Shown here in pieces: positions 43,545-52,165 of a stretch of DNA of 64,000 nt. The stretch is taken from contig NZ_AUCU01000009.1 in assembly GCF_000429925.1 (NCBI RefSeq), positions 124,001 through 188,000 of the forward strand, read 5' to 3'. Position 1 is the stretch's first letter. Each line of letters starts with the position of its first letter. The position numbers were made by a program, and so were the translations under genes. The stretch is from Desulfatirhabdium butyrativorans DSM 18734 (GTDB lineage Bacteria > Desulfobacterota > Desulfobacteria > Desulfobacterales > Desulfatirhabdiaceae). Under the pieces are notes generated by a model. That model was given only the letters and a program-made list of their open reading frames with translations. It was not told the origin of the DNA and ran no database searches.

Positions 43545-44525
43545 CTAGTTCTCCCGTTGCAGGCAATAGTCAGAAACCATTTCCAGAATCGAGCGCAACT
43601 CCGATGGCTCGAAAAGTTCCAGGCGCCGTTTGGCCTCCTGCACATGTGCCACGGCACGGTTTCGAGTATAGGTAAAGGCATCGTGTTTTTCAAGCAATCC
43701 CAGCAAACGCTGCAGCATTTCATCGCTGAAGGCCGGATTTTTCACAAGCGCCTCGATCCATTGCCTTTCGTCTGCGGAGGCGACGGAAAGTGCGTAAATG
43801 AGTGGAAGCGTCATTTTCCCTTCCCGGATGTCGGCGCCGGCCTGCTTCCCGCTTTTCGGAAAATCCTGGGTATAGTCGATCAGGTCATCGATCATCTGAA
43901 AGGCCATGCCCAGATGAAAACCATAGGCGGAGAGCGCCACAACATATTCTTCCGGGGCATCGGCCAAAAGCGCACTGATCCGGCAGGCCCCCTGAAAGAG
44001 AACGGCCGTTTTTCTACGGATGACTTCTTCGTATTCGGTTTCACTCAGGGATGTGTCCCGCTTTCGTTGAATCTGGTGAATTTCTCCCTGGGCCATGTTT
44101 TCGGTGATGTGGCCGATGGCCCGGATGATGCGGATATCACCGGCTTCGGCTGCGATCGAAAGCGCCCGGGCCAGCAGATAATCACCCGTCAGAACTGCGG
44201 CTTCCGGGCTCCACAGAGTATGCGCCGCCGGTTTACCCCGGCGCAGGAGCGCGCCATCCACCAGATCGTCATGCAGGAGGGTAGCCACGTGCAGGTATTC
44301 GAAAATGGTTGAAAACGAAACGGCAAACGGTCGATCGTAACCGCAAAGTCTTGCGCAGAGCACCATCAACAGGGGCCGCAACCGTTTTCCGCCTGAAAAC
44401 AGGATGTGACCGGCCACTTGCGACACGAAGTCCACCTCCGGATGCAAATGTTGCCGGATGGCTTCCTCGATGGCCGACAGGTCCGATGCCACCAGTTCCA
44501 GAATCTGTTTCCTGAGCTGAGTCAT
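43545..44525 (-). CDS. Polyprenyl diphosphate synthase (IspB-type)
   Basis: 326 residues. The two aspartate-rich motifs for Mg-bound allylic diphosphate are present: LLHDDLVDGALLRRG (first, DDxxD region) and QMIDDLIDYTQDFPKSGKQ (second). GGKRLRPLL near residue 45 binds isopentenyl diphosphate. The family makes the long isoprenoid tail of menaquinone or other lipids; chain length cannot be read from the sequence with certainty. Menaquinone is the electron donor that QmoC uses, so a link is plausible. Start overlaps the rimO stop (ATGA at 44522-44525). Confidence 0.92.
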   Translation of the reverse strand: MTQLRKQILELVASDLSAIEEAIRQHLHPEVDFVSQVAGHILFSGGKRLRPLLMVLCARLCGYDRPFAVSFSTIFEYLHVATLLHDDLVDGALLRRGKPAAHTLWSPEAAVLTGDYLLARALSIAAEAGDIRIIRAIGHITENMAQGEIHQIQRKRDTSLSETEYEEVIRRKTAVLFQGACRISALLADAPEEYVVALSAYGFHLGMAFQMIDDLIDYTQDFPKSGKQAGADIREGKMTLPLIYALSVASADERQWIEALVKNPAFSDEMLQRLLGLLEKHDAFTYTRNRAVAHVQEAKRRLELFEPSELRSILEMVSDYCLQREN

Positions 44526-45841
44526 GCAGGTACTTCTCCCATGAGATCGTATTCCAGAGAATCACTCACCTGAATCGATACACGTTTTCCGACAGTGAGA
44601 TCCCCTGCCGTGACGATGACCGATCCATCGACTTCAGGAGCTTGAAACCAGGCCCTTCCTTCCCAGAGCCCTGCTTCGATCTGGCTTTCAATGAGCACCT
44701 CGATCCGTTTACCGATGTATGTCTCGAGCCGATTGCGCGAAATATCCGTCTGAAGCGTCATGATCCGATCCTTCCTGGCCAGGGCCGTTCGCCTGGATAC
44801 CGGATCGGTAAGCGCATGCGCCGGGATGTCCTCCGCATCGGAATACGCGAATACGCCCAGATGGTCGAAACGCACCTGCTGGACCAGTGCTTTCAGGGTG
44901 GCGAAATCGGCCCGACTTTCACCAGGGAACCCCGTAATGATCGTCGTGCGGATTACGGCATCTGCAATTCGCTGACGAATTCGCTCGACCAGGCGCAAAA
45001 TATCGTCCTTCCCGTAGCATCTGCCCATTCGACGAAGAATTCGATCGCTTGCGTGTTGGATCGGTATGTCGAAATAGGGCAGGAGATTGGGTACTTCACG
45101 GATCGTTTCGATGAGCCGTTCGTCGATACTGGACGGATGCCCGTACAGCAACCGGATCCAGACTTTTCCGGATATTCCGGCAAGTGCCCTGCACAGATCG
45201 GCGATATGGGTTCCGTCAGCCAGGTCTTTTCCGTAGGCTGTTGTTTCCTGCGCAACCAGCACAAGCTCCATTGCGCCCGCATCGATGAGATGGCGCGCCT
45301 CGGCCACGATGGTTTGGACCGTCCTGCTCTTCTGCCTGCCCCGAAGCCTGGGGATGATGCAATAGGTGCAATGGCGGTCACAGCCTTCCGCTATCTTGAT
45401 ATAGGCCATTCCGGGATTCGACAGGGTTCTGCGCGGCGCCGGGGCGCATCCATCGATCTGTTCCAGGGATGGAAGATAGCATCCCCGGAAATCTCCTGCA
45501 AATTCAATCAGAAAAACGATCCGATCGAAACCGGCCGTCCCGACGAACAGATCGACTTCGGGAAGGGACGCCTGCAGCTTTTCCCGATAACGCTCCACCA
45601 GACATCCGATGACGATCAGGGATCGGCAAGGCCCCGTTTTTCGCCATTTTGCAAGTTCCAGAACAGTATCGATGGACTCGTTGACCGCAGCCTCGATAAA
45701 ACCGCAGGTATTCACGACAATGACATCGGCATCTTCGGGACTATCGGTGATATGCCACCCTTTCCGGAGACATTCGGCCACCATCCATTCGCTGTCCACC
45801 TGATTCTTGGCGCATCCGAGGCTGACCCAGTAAATGTTCAT
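44522..45841 (-). CDS. rimO: Ribosomal protein S12 methylthiotransferase RimO
   Basis: 439 residues from MNIYWVSLGCAKNQVDSE, the standard RimO start. The N-terminal UPF0004 domain holds three Cys (GCAK, NTCGFI and a later VIGCLVERY) for the second [4Fe-4S] cluster. The radical SAM motif is CDRHCTYC, in IAEGCDRHCTYCIIPRLRG. A TRAM domain closes the protein (RIEVLIESQIEAGLWEGRAW). RimO adds a methylthio group to an aspartate of ribosomal protein S12. Start overlaps the apbE stop (ATGA); the frame upstream is apbE antiframe and is not coding. Confidence 0.96.
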   Translation of the reverse strand: MNIYWVSLGCAKNQVDSEWMVAECLRKGWHITDSPEDADVIVVNTCGFIEAAVNESIDTVLELAKWRKTGPCRSLIVIGCLVERYREKLQASLPEVDLFVGTAGFDRIVFLIEFAGDFRGCYLPSLEQIDGCAPAPRRTLSNPGMAYIKIAEGCDRHCTYCIIPRLRGRQKSRTVQTIVAEARHLIDAGAMELVLVAQETTAYGKDLADGTHIADLCRALAGISGKVWIRLLYGHPSSIDERLIETIREVPNLLPYFDIPIQHASDRILRRMGRCYGKDDILRLVERIRQRIADAVIRTTIITGFPGESRADFATLKALVQQVRFDHLGVFAYSDAEDIPAHALTDPVSRRTALARKDRIMTLQTDISRNRLETYIGKRIEVLIESQIEAGLWEGRAWFQAPEVDGSVIVTAGDLTVGKRVSIQVSDSLEYDLMGEVPA

Positions 45842-46905
45842 GGGGTCTTCCCGAAACCGGAAGAGGCGAACTCCTGCAGCGCGCCTTCGGCGTTTTTGAC
45901 GAGATAGAGGCACTCGGTACCCGGCAGCCCTTCGACCAGCGCGATGCCCTTCTCGTGACCCATCACCATGAGCCCGGTGGCCAGGCCGTCTGCCAGCGCG
46001 CACGTGTCCGCAATCACGGAGACGCTCACTACACCATTGTCGATGGGGCTTCCCGTGCGGGGGTCGATGATATGGGCATAACGCTTTCCGCCGATTTGGC
46101 GAAAGTTGCGGTAGTCCCCGCTTGTGGCAATGGCCTTATTCTGAAGGGTGAGGGATTTGTAGACGAGATCGAGCGGTGCGGCAGGATCCGGGTAATTGAT
46201 CCCGATTCTCCAGGGCTGATCGCTCGCTTTCCTGCCGGACGCAACCACCTCTCCACCGATTTCCACCAGAAAGTCCGTATATCCGGCCTTCCGGATGACA
46301 GCGGCGATCTGGTCCACGCCATAGCCTTTGGCGATTGCTCCCAGGTCCAGCGATATTTCCGGGATGCATTTGCCGATGTGGTTGCGATCATCGAAGCGCA
46401 CATAGCCAAACCCGACTTGGTGGTGGATGGCTTCAAGCGTCTTTTCATCCGGCAGACCGTTTTCGTTGCCGGTGTAAAACCCCCAAATCCGGACCAATGG
46501 GAAAACGGTCGGATCGAAGGCCCCTTCGGTCAGGTCCCATACCTGTTTCGAAAGGGAGAGGACTTCGGCAAATCGCTCCGAGATTTCCATCGATTGACGG
46601 GTATCTTCGATGGCGTTGAACCGGGAGATCTCGCTTTCCTTGTCGTAGACGGACATGCTCTTGTTGACTGCCGCCAGCTCTTCGCGGATGGAGCGATCGA
46701 GGCTTGTCATCGAGTTCCAGAAGGGCGCCTTGATGGTGATATGGTAAGTCGTTCCCATCGTGGGGCCCGAGAATTGGAATTCCTTCCGGTAGTCACACCC
46801 GCTGCCTGTCATCAGACACAGGAAGCCGATCATCGCGAGGGCAGTCCGATGTTTCCGGGATAATGCGATCAAGATGAACCTCAAATCAAAATGCCGCATC
46901 AGCAT
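45838..46905 (-). CDS. apbE: FAD:protein FMN transferase ApbE
   Basis: 355 residues. A signal segment ends in GSGC (lipobox near 37), so it is a periplasmic lipoprotein. The family motifs are seen: FSGPTMGTTYHITI, WDLTEGAFDPTVFPLVRIWG, DLGAIAKGYGVDQIA, ATSGDYRNF and YAHIIDPRTGSPID. ApbE attaches FMN covalently to Thr in RnfG/NqrC-type subunits. No rnf or nqr gene is in the window; the target lies elsewhere. Overlaps the hypE stop (ATGCTGA) and the rimO start, so it is embedded in the same operon. Confidence 0.95.
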   Translation of the reverse strand: MLMRHFDLRFILIALSRKHRTALAMIGFLCLMTGSGCDYRKEFQFSGPTMGTTYHITIKAPFWNSMTSLDRSIREELAAVNKSMSVYDKESEISRFNAIEDTRQSMEISERFAEVLSLSKQVWDLTEGAFDPTVFPLVRIWGFYTGNENGLPDEKTLEAIHHQVGFGYVRFDDRNHIGKCIPEISLDLGAIAKGYGVDQIAAVIRKAGYTDFLVEIGGEVVASGRKASDQPWRIGINYPDPAAPLDLVYKSLTLQNKAIATSGDYRNFRQIGGKRYAHIIDPRTGSPIDNGVVSVSVIADTCALADGLATGLMVMGHEKGIALVEGLPGTECLYLVKNAEGALQEFASSGFGKTP

Positions 46906-47918
46906 ATCCGCGGCAACTGTTCACCGGAGAGCATATCGACGATGCGCTTGCCCCCGATTCGGGTCTTGAGCACCACCTTGGCCGGATGGGGATCGACCAC
47001 TTCGCCGATGCATGCGGCCTGTTGGCCAAGAGGATGCCGTTTCATGGCATCGAGCACCCGATCGGCCGTATCCGGAGAAACGAAGGCGATCAGCTTGCCT
47101 TCGTTGGCCAGATACAGCGGATCGTAGCCCAGGAGTTCACAAAGCCCTGCGACAGCCGGCTGAAGCGGGATGGCGTCTTCCGAGATCCGGATGCCGACGC
47201 CCGATTGGCCGGCGATTTCGTTCAACGCCGTTCCCAGTCCCCCGCGGGTCGGGTCGCGCAGGACATGGATGTTCGGATCGACATCGAGCATGACCTGAAC
47301 GAGCCCGTTCAATGCCGCCGTATCGCTTCGGACCGGTACATCGAAGCCCATGCCCTGACGGTTGGCGAGCACGCACACCCCGTGATCGGCAATGGTGCCG
47401 CTCAAGAGGATCCGGTCTCCCGGCATGGCCCGATCAGGACCGATATGGACGTTTTCGGCAATGACGCCAATCCCGGAGGTGTTGATGAAGATGCGATCCG
47501 CAGCTCCGCGGGGCACGACCTTGGTGTCTCCGGTCACGATCGTAACGCCTGCTTCCTGGGCTGCCCGGGCCATGTCCGACAAAATGCGCTCCAGATCGCT
47601 TACCGGCAATCCCTCTTCGAGAATGAGCCCCATGGACAGCCATTTGGGGCAGGCCCCGCACATCGCCAGATCGTTGACCGTTCCGTTTACGGCCAAATCC
47701 CCGATGGAGCCTCCGGGGAAAAACACCGGATCGACGGTATAGCTGTCCGTCGTAAAGGCGATGCGCTCCTTTCCGATGGATAGAAACGCCCCGTCGTGCA
47801 GCGTTTCGAGGACGGCGTTCTGGAAAAGCGGAACGATCAGGCGGGTGGTCAGTTCGTGGGAAATTCGACCGCCGCTTCCATGATCGAGCGTGATGGATTC
47901 GGAATGGGATGGGGGCAT
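46899..47918 (-). CDS. hypE: Hydrogenase maturation protein HypE
   Basis: 339 residues. HypE carries the carbamoyl from HypF on its C-terminal Cys, dehydrates it to thiocyanate and donates CN to the HypCD iron. The sequence has the family opening DHGSGGRISHELTTRLI, the ATP-binding region (NDLAMCGACPKWLSM, VTGDTKVV), DPTRGGLGTALNEIA and the diagnostic C-terminus LPRIC. It follows hypD by two bases and overlaps apbE. No NiFe hydrogenase structural gene lies in the window. Confidence 0.97.
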   Translation of the reverse strand: MPPSHSESITLDHGSGGRISHELTTRLIVPLFQNAVLETLHDGAFLSIGKERIAFTTDSYTVDPVFFPGGSIGDLAVNGTVNDLAMCGACPKWLSMGLILEEGLPVSDLERILSDMARAAQEAGVTIVTGDTKVVPRGAADRIFINTSGIGVIAENVHIGPDRAMPGDRILLSGTIADHGVCVLANRQGMGFDVPVRSDTAALNGLVQVMLDVDPNIHVLRDPTRGGLGTALNEIAGQSGVGIRISEDAIPLQPAVAGLCELLGYDPLYLANEGKLIAFVSPDTADRVLDAMKRHPLGQQAACIGEVVDPHPAKVVLKTRIGGKRIVDMLSGEQLPRIC

Positions 47919-47920
47919 GA

Positions 47921-49015
47921 TCAGGTTCTCGGATGATAGCGAAAATAGGCGGCACAGGTGCCTTCACTGGAAACCATGCACGGACCGACGGGATGCATGG
48001 GCGTGCAGGCGGTGCCGAACAATGGGCAGTCCAGCGGGGTTTTGATTCCTTTCAGAACATCTCCGCAGGCGCAGGCCGCAGGTTCCTGGACGTTTCCCGG
48101 ATCGGGCCTAAGGGCTTCTGCAGCATCGTGATTCCGATACGGGCCGCGAAACCCGAGACCACTGGCCGGGATTTGGCCAAGCCCGCGCCAGATGGCGTCC
48201 ACGGGTTCGAAGACTTGCTGCATCAGGGCCTTGGCCTTGGCATTGCCTGCTTCGGTGACTGCCCTCGGGTATGCGTTTTCAAGCGCTGCACGGCCGTCTT
48301 CCATCTGGTCGATCAGCATGGCGATGGCCAGCAGGATATCGGCAGGTTCGAAGCCCGCCACCACACAGGGGATGGCGTGCCGGGAAACGAAGGGCCGGTA
48401 TGCGGCCAGACCCGTGATGACGGATACATGGCCTGGCAGCAGGAACCCGTCAATGCGGGTTTCCGGATCGTTCACCAGCGCTTCGAGGGCTTGCGGTACG
48501 GTCTTGTGAACAGAATACACCAGAAAATTTCGGATATTCCGTTGGTTGGCCACTGCGATCGCCGCCGCTACCGTCGGCGCCGTCGTCTCGAATCCGATGC
48601 CGATGAAAACGACATTGCGATCCGGATTTTCTGCCGCCAGTTCGAGGGCATCCATTGCGGAATAGACGATGCGGATGTCGTGACCTGCCGCCTTTTCCTG
48701 GCGAAGGGAGCCATGACTGCCGGGAACCCGCATCAGATCGCCAAAAGTGGTCAGCATCACGCCCGGCATGGCGGCCAGCGCGATACACGCATCGATGTCT
48801 CGCTGTGCCGTTACACAGACCGGGCATCCGGGGCCGGAAAGCAGCGTGATCGTCTCGGGGAGAAGGGAGCGGATGCCGCTTCGGAAAATCGATACCGTAT
48901 GCGTGCCGCAAACTTCCATGAGACGAACCGGTTTCCGGCTCCTGCGCCGGATTCGCTCGATCAGGGGGGCGACCAGTTGTGGTTCCCGGTATTCTTCTGC
49001 GTGGGTGATGGTCAT
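47921..49015 (-). CDS. hypD: Hydrogenase maturation protein HypD
   Basis: 364 residues. HypD is the [4Fe-4S] scaffold on which Fe(CN)2CO is assembled with HypC. Conserved blocks: MEVCGTHTVSIFRSGIRSLL, LSGPGCPVCVTAQRDID, AMPGVMLTTFGDLMRVPGS, GFETTAPTVAAAIAVA, LLPGHVSVITGL and the C-terminal Cys cluster (ACACGDVLKGIKTPLDCPLF). First gene of the hypDE-apbE-rimO operon; 476 bases, mostly repeats, separate it from hypF. Confidence 0.97.
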   Translation of the reverse strand: MTITHAEEYREPQLVAPLIERIRRRSRKPVRLMEVCGTHTVSIFRSGIRSLLPETITLLSGPGCPVCVTAQRDIDACIALAAMPGVMLTTFGDLMRVPGSHGSLRQEKAAGHDIRIVYSAMDALELAAENPDRNVVFIGIGFETTAPTVAAAIAVANQRNIRNFLVYSVHKTVPQALEALVNDPETRIDGFLLPGHVSVITGLAAYRPFVSRHAIPCVVAGFEPADILLAIAMLIDQMEDGRAALENAYPRAVTEAGNAKAKALMQQVFEPVDAIWRGLGQIPASGLGFRGPYRNHDAAEALRPDPGNVQEPAACACGDVLKGIKTPLDCPLFGTACTPMHPVGPCMVSSEGTCAAYFRYHPRT

Positions 49016-49491
49016 TGGCTCGTGTTTTCTGTCATCAAGAAGGATGATCCTGCGAAAAGAGGTTGTGGGCTATAGTTGATAGGCTATAGGCACTGGGTGA
49101 TGGGTTTCCGGCTGACTTTTATCTTCGGTTTCAGGAAATAGGGAATCGAACAAAGCGAAAAGGCAATAGGGAAGAGGGAAAAGAGGTGGATGGGAACGTT
49201 TTGATTTTGCGGGAGCATGGTTTGCCTTGACATTTTCGCTATCGCTATCGCCATCGTTGTCGTTGTCGCTATCGTTGTCGCTATCGTTGTCGCTATCGTT
49301 GTCGTAGTCGTAATCGTAATCGAAATTCCCTTGGCCTGTCACCCCGACGAAATCCTTCCCCTGACAGGAAAGGGAGCGAATCGGTCATAGCCCCGCTATG
49401 GTAGTGCCTGAACGAAAAACCCCTGTTTGGAGCAGTGCGCCGCCTGCCCTCCGGCTCAGGTTGTACCCATAACGGGTTTTCCGTTCAGGCA
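49016..49491. other. Repeat-filled gap between hypD and hypF
   Basis: About 475 bases with no real gene. It holds the triplet/12-bp tandem repeat (49235-49325), a GTCACCCCGACGAAATCC fragment near 49340 and the TGCCTGAACG inverted-repeat element (49402-49494). A short Asp-rich open frame (DNDSDND) is only the translation of the tandem repeat. Confidence 0.75.
49235..49325. repeat. Triplet-based tandem repeat, copy 1
   Basis: A 90-base tract of CGN-type triplets (CGCTAT, CGTTGT, CGTAAT). The core is three exact 12-bp units CGTTGTCGCTAT at 49261-49296. On the minus strand it reads AATTTCGATTACGATTACGA, then units of CGACAACGATAG, and is related to the tract at 58772-58829. Confidence 0.8.
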
Positions 49492-49494
49492 CTA
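49402..49494. repeat. TGCCTGAACG terminal-inverted-repeat element, copy 3
   Basis: 93-bp element with perfect 13-bp outer inverted repeats (TAGTGCCTGAACG and CGTTCAGGCACTA), extending with some mismatch to AAAAACCCC. The interior differs from copy 1, but shares CCTGCCCTCCGGC-like sequence. The right end overlaps the hypF stop codon TAG (49492-49494, minus strand). Confidence 0.8.
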
Positions 49495-51822
49495 TGGCAG
49501 AACTGGATTCCGGTCACCTTCCAGAAAACGGTAGCCCGCAATGACTGCCTGGCCGAGGGCGATGCCCCCGTCGTTGCAGGGCGCCTCGTGGTGAGTGAAT
49601 ACCTGAAATCCGCTCTCCGACAGACGTTTGGCAAGCTGTACCGAGAGGATCACGTTCTGGAATGCGCCGCCGCTCAGCACCACCCGATCGAGACCCGTTC
49701 GGAGGCGAACCCGCTGGGTGGTTTCGGTGAGCCCCTCCACCAGGGTTCGATGAAATTTCGAAGCGATAGTCTTGATCGGAATTTCCGCCACTATATCCCC
49801 AACGATGGCTTCGATCAAGGGGCGAAACGAAATGAACAGGCAATCGGTTTGCGGGTTTTCCCGGATCGGCATCGGGTAGGGAGGCTCGTCGCAGGCCGGA
49901 TCGGCCGCCATTTCGAGCGCCATGGCCGCCTGACCTTCAAAACGAACCCGGTGGTACAAGCCGAGCAGGGCCGCGACCCCGTCGAAGAGGCGACCCAGAC
50001 TCGAGGTTTTGGGGCAGTTGATGCTCCGCTCGATCATCGTGCGCAGCATGGCTGACCGTTCATCTTTCAGAAACGAAAAGGGCAGCCGCATCACATCCTG
50101 GCCGTAGACGGCATACAGATAGCTTTCGGCCATTCGCCAGGGTTCCCGGACGGCTGCGGCCCCGCCGGGCATGGCGATCGCTTCCAGGGATGCCATCCGC
50201 CGGAATCCGGTATAATCGGCTTCGAGTATTTCACATCCCCAGATCGTACCATCCGGACCCCAGCCCGTCCCGTCACAGGCAATGCCGATGACGCGGCCTT
50301 CGAGCCCGTTTTCGGCCATGCATGCGGCGATGTGGGCATGGTGATGCTGGACGCCGATTTTCTTCAGTGAACCCGGAAGCTCGAGCGCATAGCGGGTGCT
50401 CAGATAATCCGGGTGCAGATCATGCGCCACGACAAGGGGCGCGACATCGAGGATGCGCTGGAGATGATCGATCGAGAACCGGAAGGATTCGTATGTGGCC
50501 AGGTTTTCGAGGTCCCCGATGTGCTGGCTCAGGAATGCCTCGTTTTCCCGCACCAGACAAACGGTGTTCTTGAGCTCTGCGCCGCAGGCCAGCACGGTGG
50601 GCAGGGATCTGGGAATGAAAACCGGTGCCGGGACGTAGCCCCGGGATCTGCGAATGGGCATGCAGGTTGTGCCTGCCCGGAGCAGGACCGAATCGTCCGC
50701 GCGGATGTAAATGGGCCGGTCGTGAACCAGAAAGGCATCGACGATGCCCGCCAGTCGCGCGAATGCCTCTTCGTTTTCATATACGATGGGCTCTTCGCTC
50801 ATGTTGGCGCTTGTCATGACCAGAGCCGCAAATCCTCCGCTCAGGATCAGATAATGCAGGGGTGTATACGGCAGCATGACGCCGATGCGGCGGTTGGCGG
50901 GCGAAACGCTTTCCGCCAGAAAATAGCCTGCCGCTTTTTCGCAGAGCACGATCGGCCGCTGTCTGGAGCGGAGCAGGGCTTCATCTTCCGTTTCGATTCG
51001 GGCAAAACCTCTTGCGGCAGCGATATCGGGGGTCATGACGGCCAGCGGCTTTTCTTCCCGGCGCTTGCGTTTCCGGAGCCGATGTACGGATGCTTCGTTT
51101 GTGGCGTCGCATGCCAGATGAAAGCCCCCAAGACCCTTGATGGCGACGATGGCCCCTGTCTGCAACAGGGCGATGGCTTCGCGAAGCGGATCGGCGCAGG
51201 GAAAAACCGGTTGCCCGTTGGCATCGTGCAGGCAAAGCCTTGGGCCGCATTCCGGGCAGGCGTTCGGCTGGGCATGAAACCGCCGATCCATCGGATCGTC
51301 GTATTCGGCCTGGCAGCGGCCGCACATCTGAAATCCCTTCATCGATGTATGGGGCCGGTCGTATGGAATATCGTCGATGATGGTGTAGCGCGGGCCGCAA
51401 TGGGTGCAGTTGATGAAGGGATAGCGATAGCGCCGGTTTCGGGGATCGAAGAGCTCTTTCAGGCAGGCATCGCAGATGCAGACGTCGGGCGAGATGAGGG
51501 TGTTGCGGCGGAGGCCTTCCCGGCTGGGAACGATCCGGAAGGTTTGGTGACCGGCGCTGGCGGCGGGGGTCTCGGTCAACCGGGTAATGCGGGCAAGCGG
51601 GGGGAGATGGCTGCCGGAAAGCCGGTCGATGAAGGAGCGGATGGCGGCTATGCTTCCTTCGATGTGGATGTGCACCCCGTCCGATGTATTGGAAACCGTG
51701 CCCCTCAGCCCATGAAGCAGCGCCGATTGGTATACGAAAGGCCTGAAGCCGACGCCTTGAACGATACCCTGGATGTCGATATCGGCGGCCTGGTGGGCTT
51801 CGGAGGCATCATCGGGTCTCAT
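49492..51822 (-). CDS. hypF: Carbamoyltransferase HypF
   Basis: 776 residues. HypF turns carbamoyl phosphate into the cyanide source for NiFe hydrogenase. In order: acylphosphatase domain (IQGIVQGVGFRPFVYQSALL), two zinc-finger pairs (CDACLKELF...CTHCGP and CGRCQ...CPECGP), a YrdC-like domain (AIVAIKGLGGFHLACDATNE) and the Kae1-like carbamoyltransferase (VQHHHAHIAACMAENGL, GIACDGTGWGPDG, LSGGAFQN). The C-terminus after YRFLEGD is atypical and its TAG lies in the terminal repeat of the inverted-repeat element, so the last few residues may be repeat-derived. 38 bases downstream of hypC. Confidence 0.96.
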   Translation of the reverse strand: MRPDDASEAHQAADIDIQGIVQGVGFRPFVYQSALLHGLRGTVSNTSDGVHIHIEGSIAAIRSFIDRLSGSHLPPLARITRLTETPAASAGHQTFRIVPSREGLRRNTLISPDVCICDACLKELFDPRNRRYRYPFINCTHCGPRYTIIDDIPYDRPHTSMKGFQMCGRCQAEYDDPMDRRFHAQPNACPECGPRLCLHDANGQPVFPCADPLREAIALLQTGAIVAIKGLGGFHLACDATNEASVHRLRKRKRREEKPLAVMTPDIAAARGFARIETEDEALLRSRQRPIVLCEKAAGYFLAESVSPANRRIGVMLPYTPLHYLILSGGFAALVMTSANMSEEPIVYENEEAFARLAGIVDAFLVHDRPIYIRADDSVLLRAGTTCMPIRRSRGYVPAPVFIPRSLPTVLACGAELKNTVCLVRENEAFLSQHIGDLENLATYESFRFSIDHLQRILDVAPLVVAHDLHPDYLSTRYALELPGSLKKIGVQHHHAHIAACMAENGLEGRVIGIACDGTGWGPDGTIWGCEILEADYTGFRRMASLEAIAMPGGAAAVREPWRMAESYLYAVYGQDVMRLPFSFLKDERSAMLRTMIERSINCPKTSSLGRLFDGVAALLGLYHRVRFEGQAAMALEMAADPACDEPPYPMPIRENPQTDCLFISFRPLIEAIVGDIVAEIPIKTIASKFHRTLVEGLTETTQRVRLRTGLDRVVLSGGAFQNVILSVQLAKRLSESGFQVFTHHEAPCNDGGIALGQAVIAGYRFLEGDRNPVLP

Positions 51823-51859
51823 GGGTGCAGGGCGGGAGTGTTTGCATCGGAAGAAGGTT

Positions 51860-52147
51860 TCAGGACGGCTGCCGATCGGCCATGCGCTGGTTCAGCGTCA
51901 GGCCTGTCTGCTCTTCCGGGTCGGTTTGATCAAGAAGTGAGACGGATTCCCGCAGCACGGCAAGCGATTCCTGAGCGATCTGGGGGTCGATCTTGTGGAT
52001 GGCAAAGCCAGCGTGAACGATGACATAATCGCCGACTGCGGCATCTTCGAGCAGCAGAAGGCTCGCGCTTCGCCGCACACCTTCGACATCGATGGTTGCC
52101 ATCTGATCCTGAATTTCGACGATTTTGGACGGAATGGCCAGACACAT
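51860..52147 (-). CDS. hypC: Hydrogenase assembly chaperone HypC
   Basis: 95 residues. The N-terminus MCLAIPSKIVEI has the essential Cys2, which holds the iron with HypD and also binds the hydrogenase large-subunit precursor. The rest (AVGDYVIVHAGFAIHKIDP) fits the HypC beta-barrel. The final ~20 residues (LTLNQRMADRQPS) are longer than in many HypC. Located 18 bases after the protease gene and 37 before hypF. Start well supported by the conserved MCLA. Confidence 0.97.
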   Translation of the reverse strand: MCLAIPSKIVEIQDQMATIDVEGVRRSASLLLLEDAAVGDYVIVHAGFAIHKIDPQIAQESLAVLRESVSLLDQTDPEEQTGLTLNQRMADRQPS

Positions 52148-52165
52148 GATCGGGTACCTCGCTCC

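Noticed and set aside
49261-49296. Three exact 12-bp units considered as a CRISPR array
   Set aside because: The units are contiguous without spacers, and no cas genes are present.
49070-49342. 90-codon Asp/Asn/Ser-rich minus-strand frame
   Set aside because: The DNDSDND stretch is the translation of the intergenic triplet tandem repeat, and no start signal is seen.
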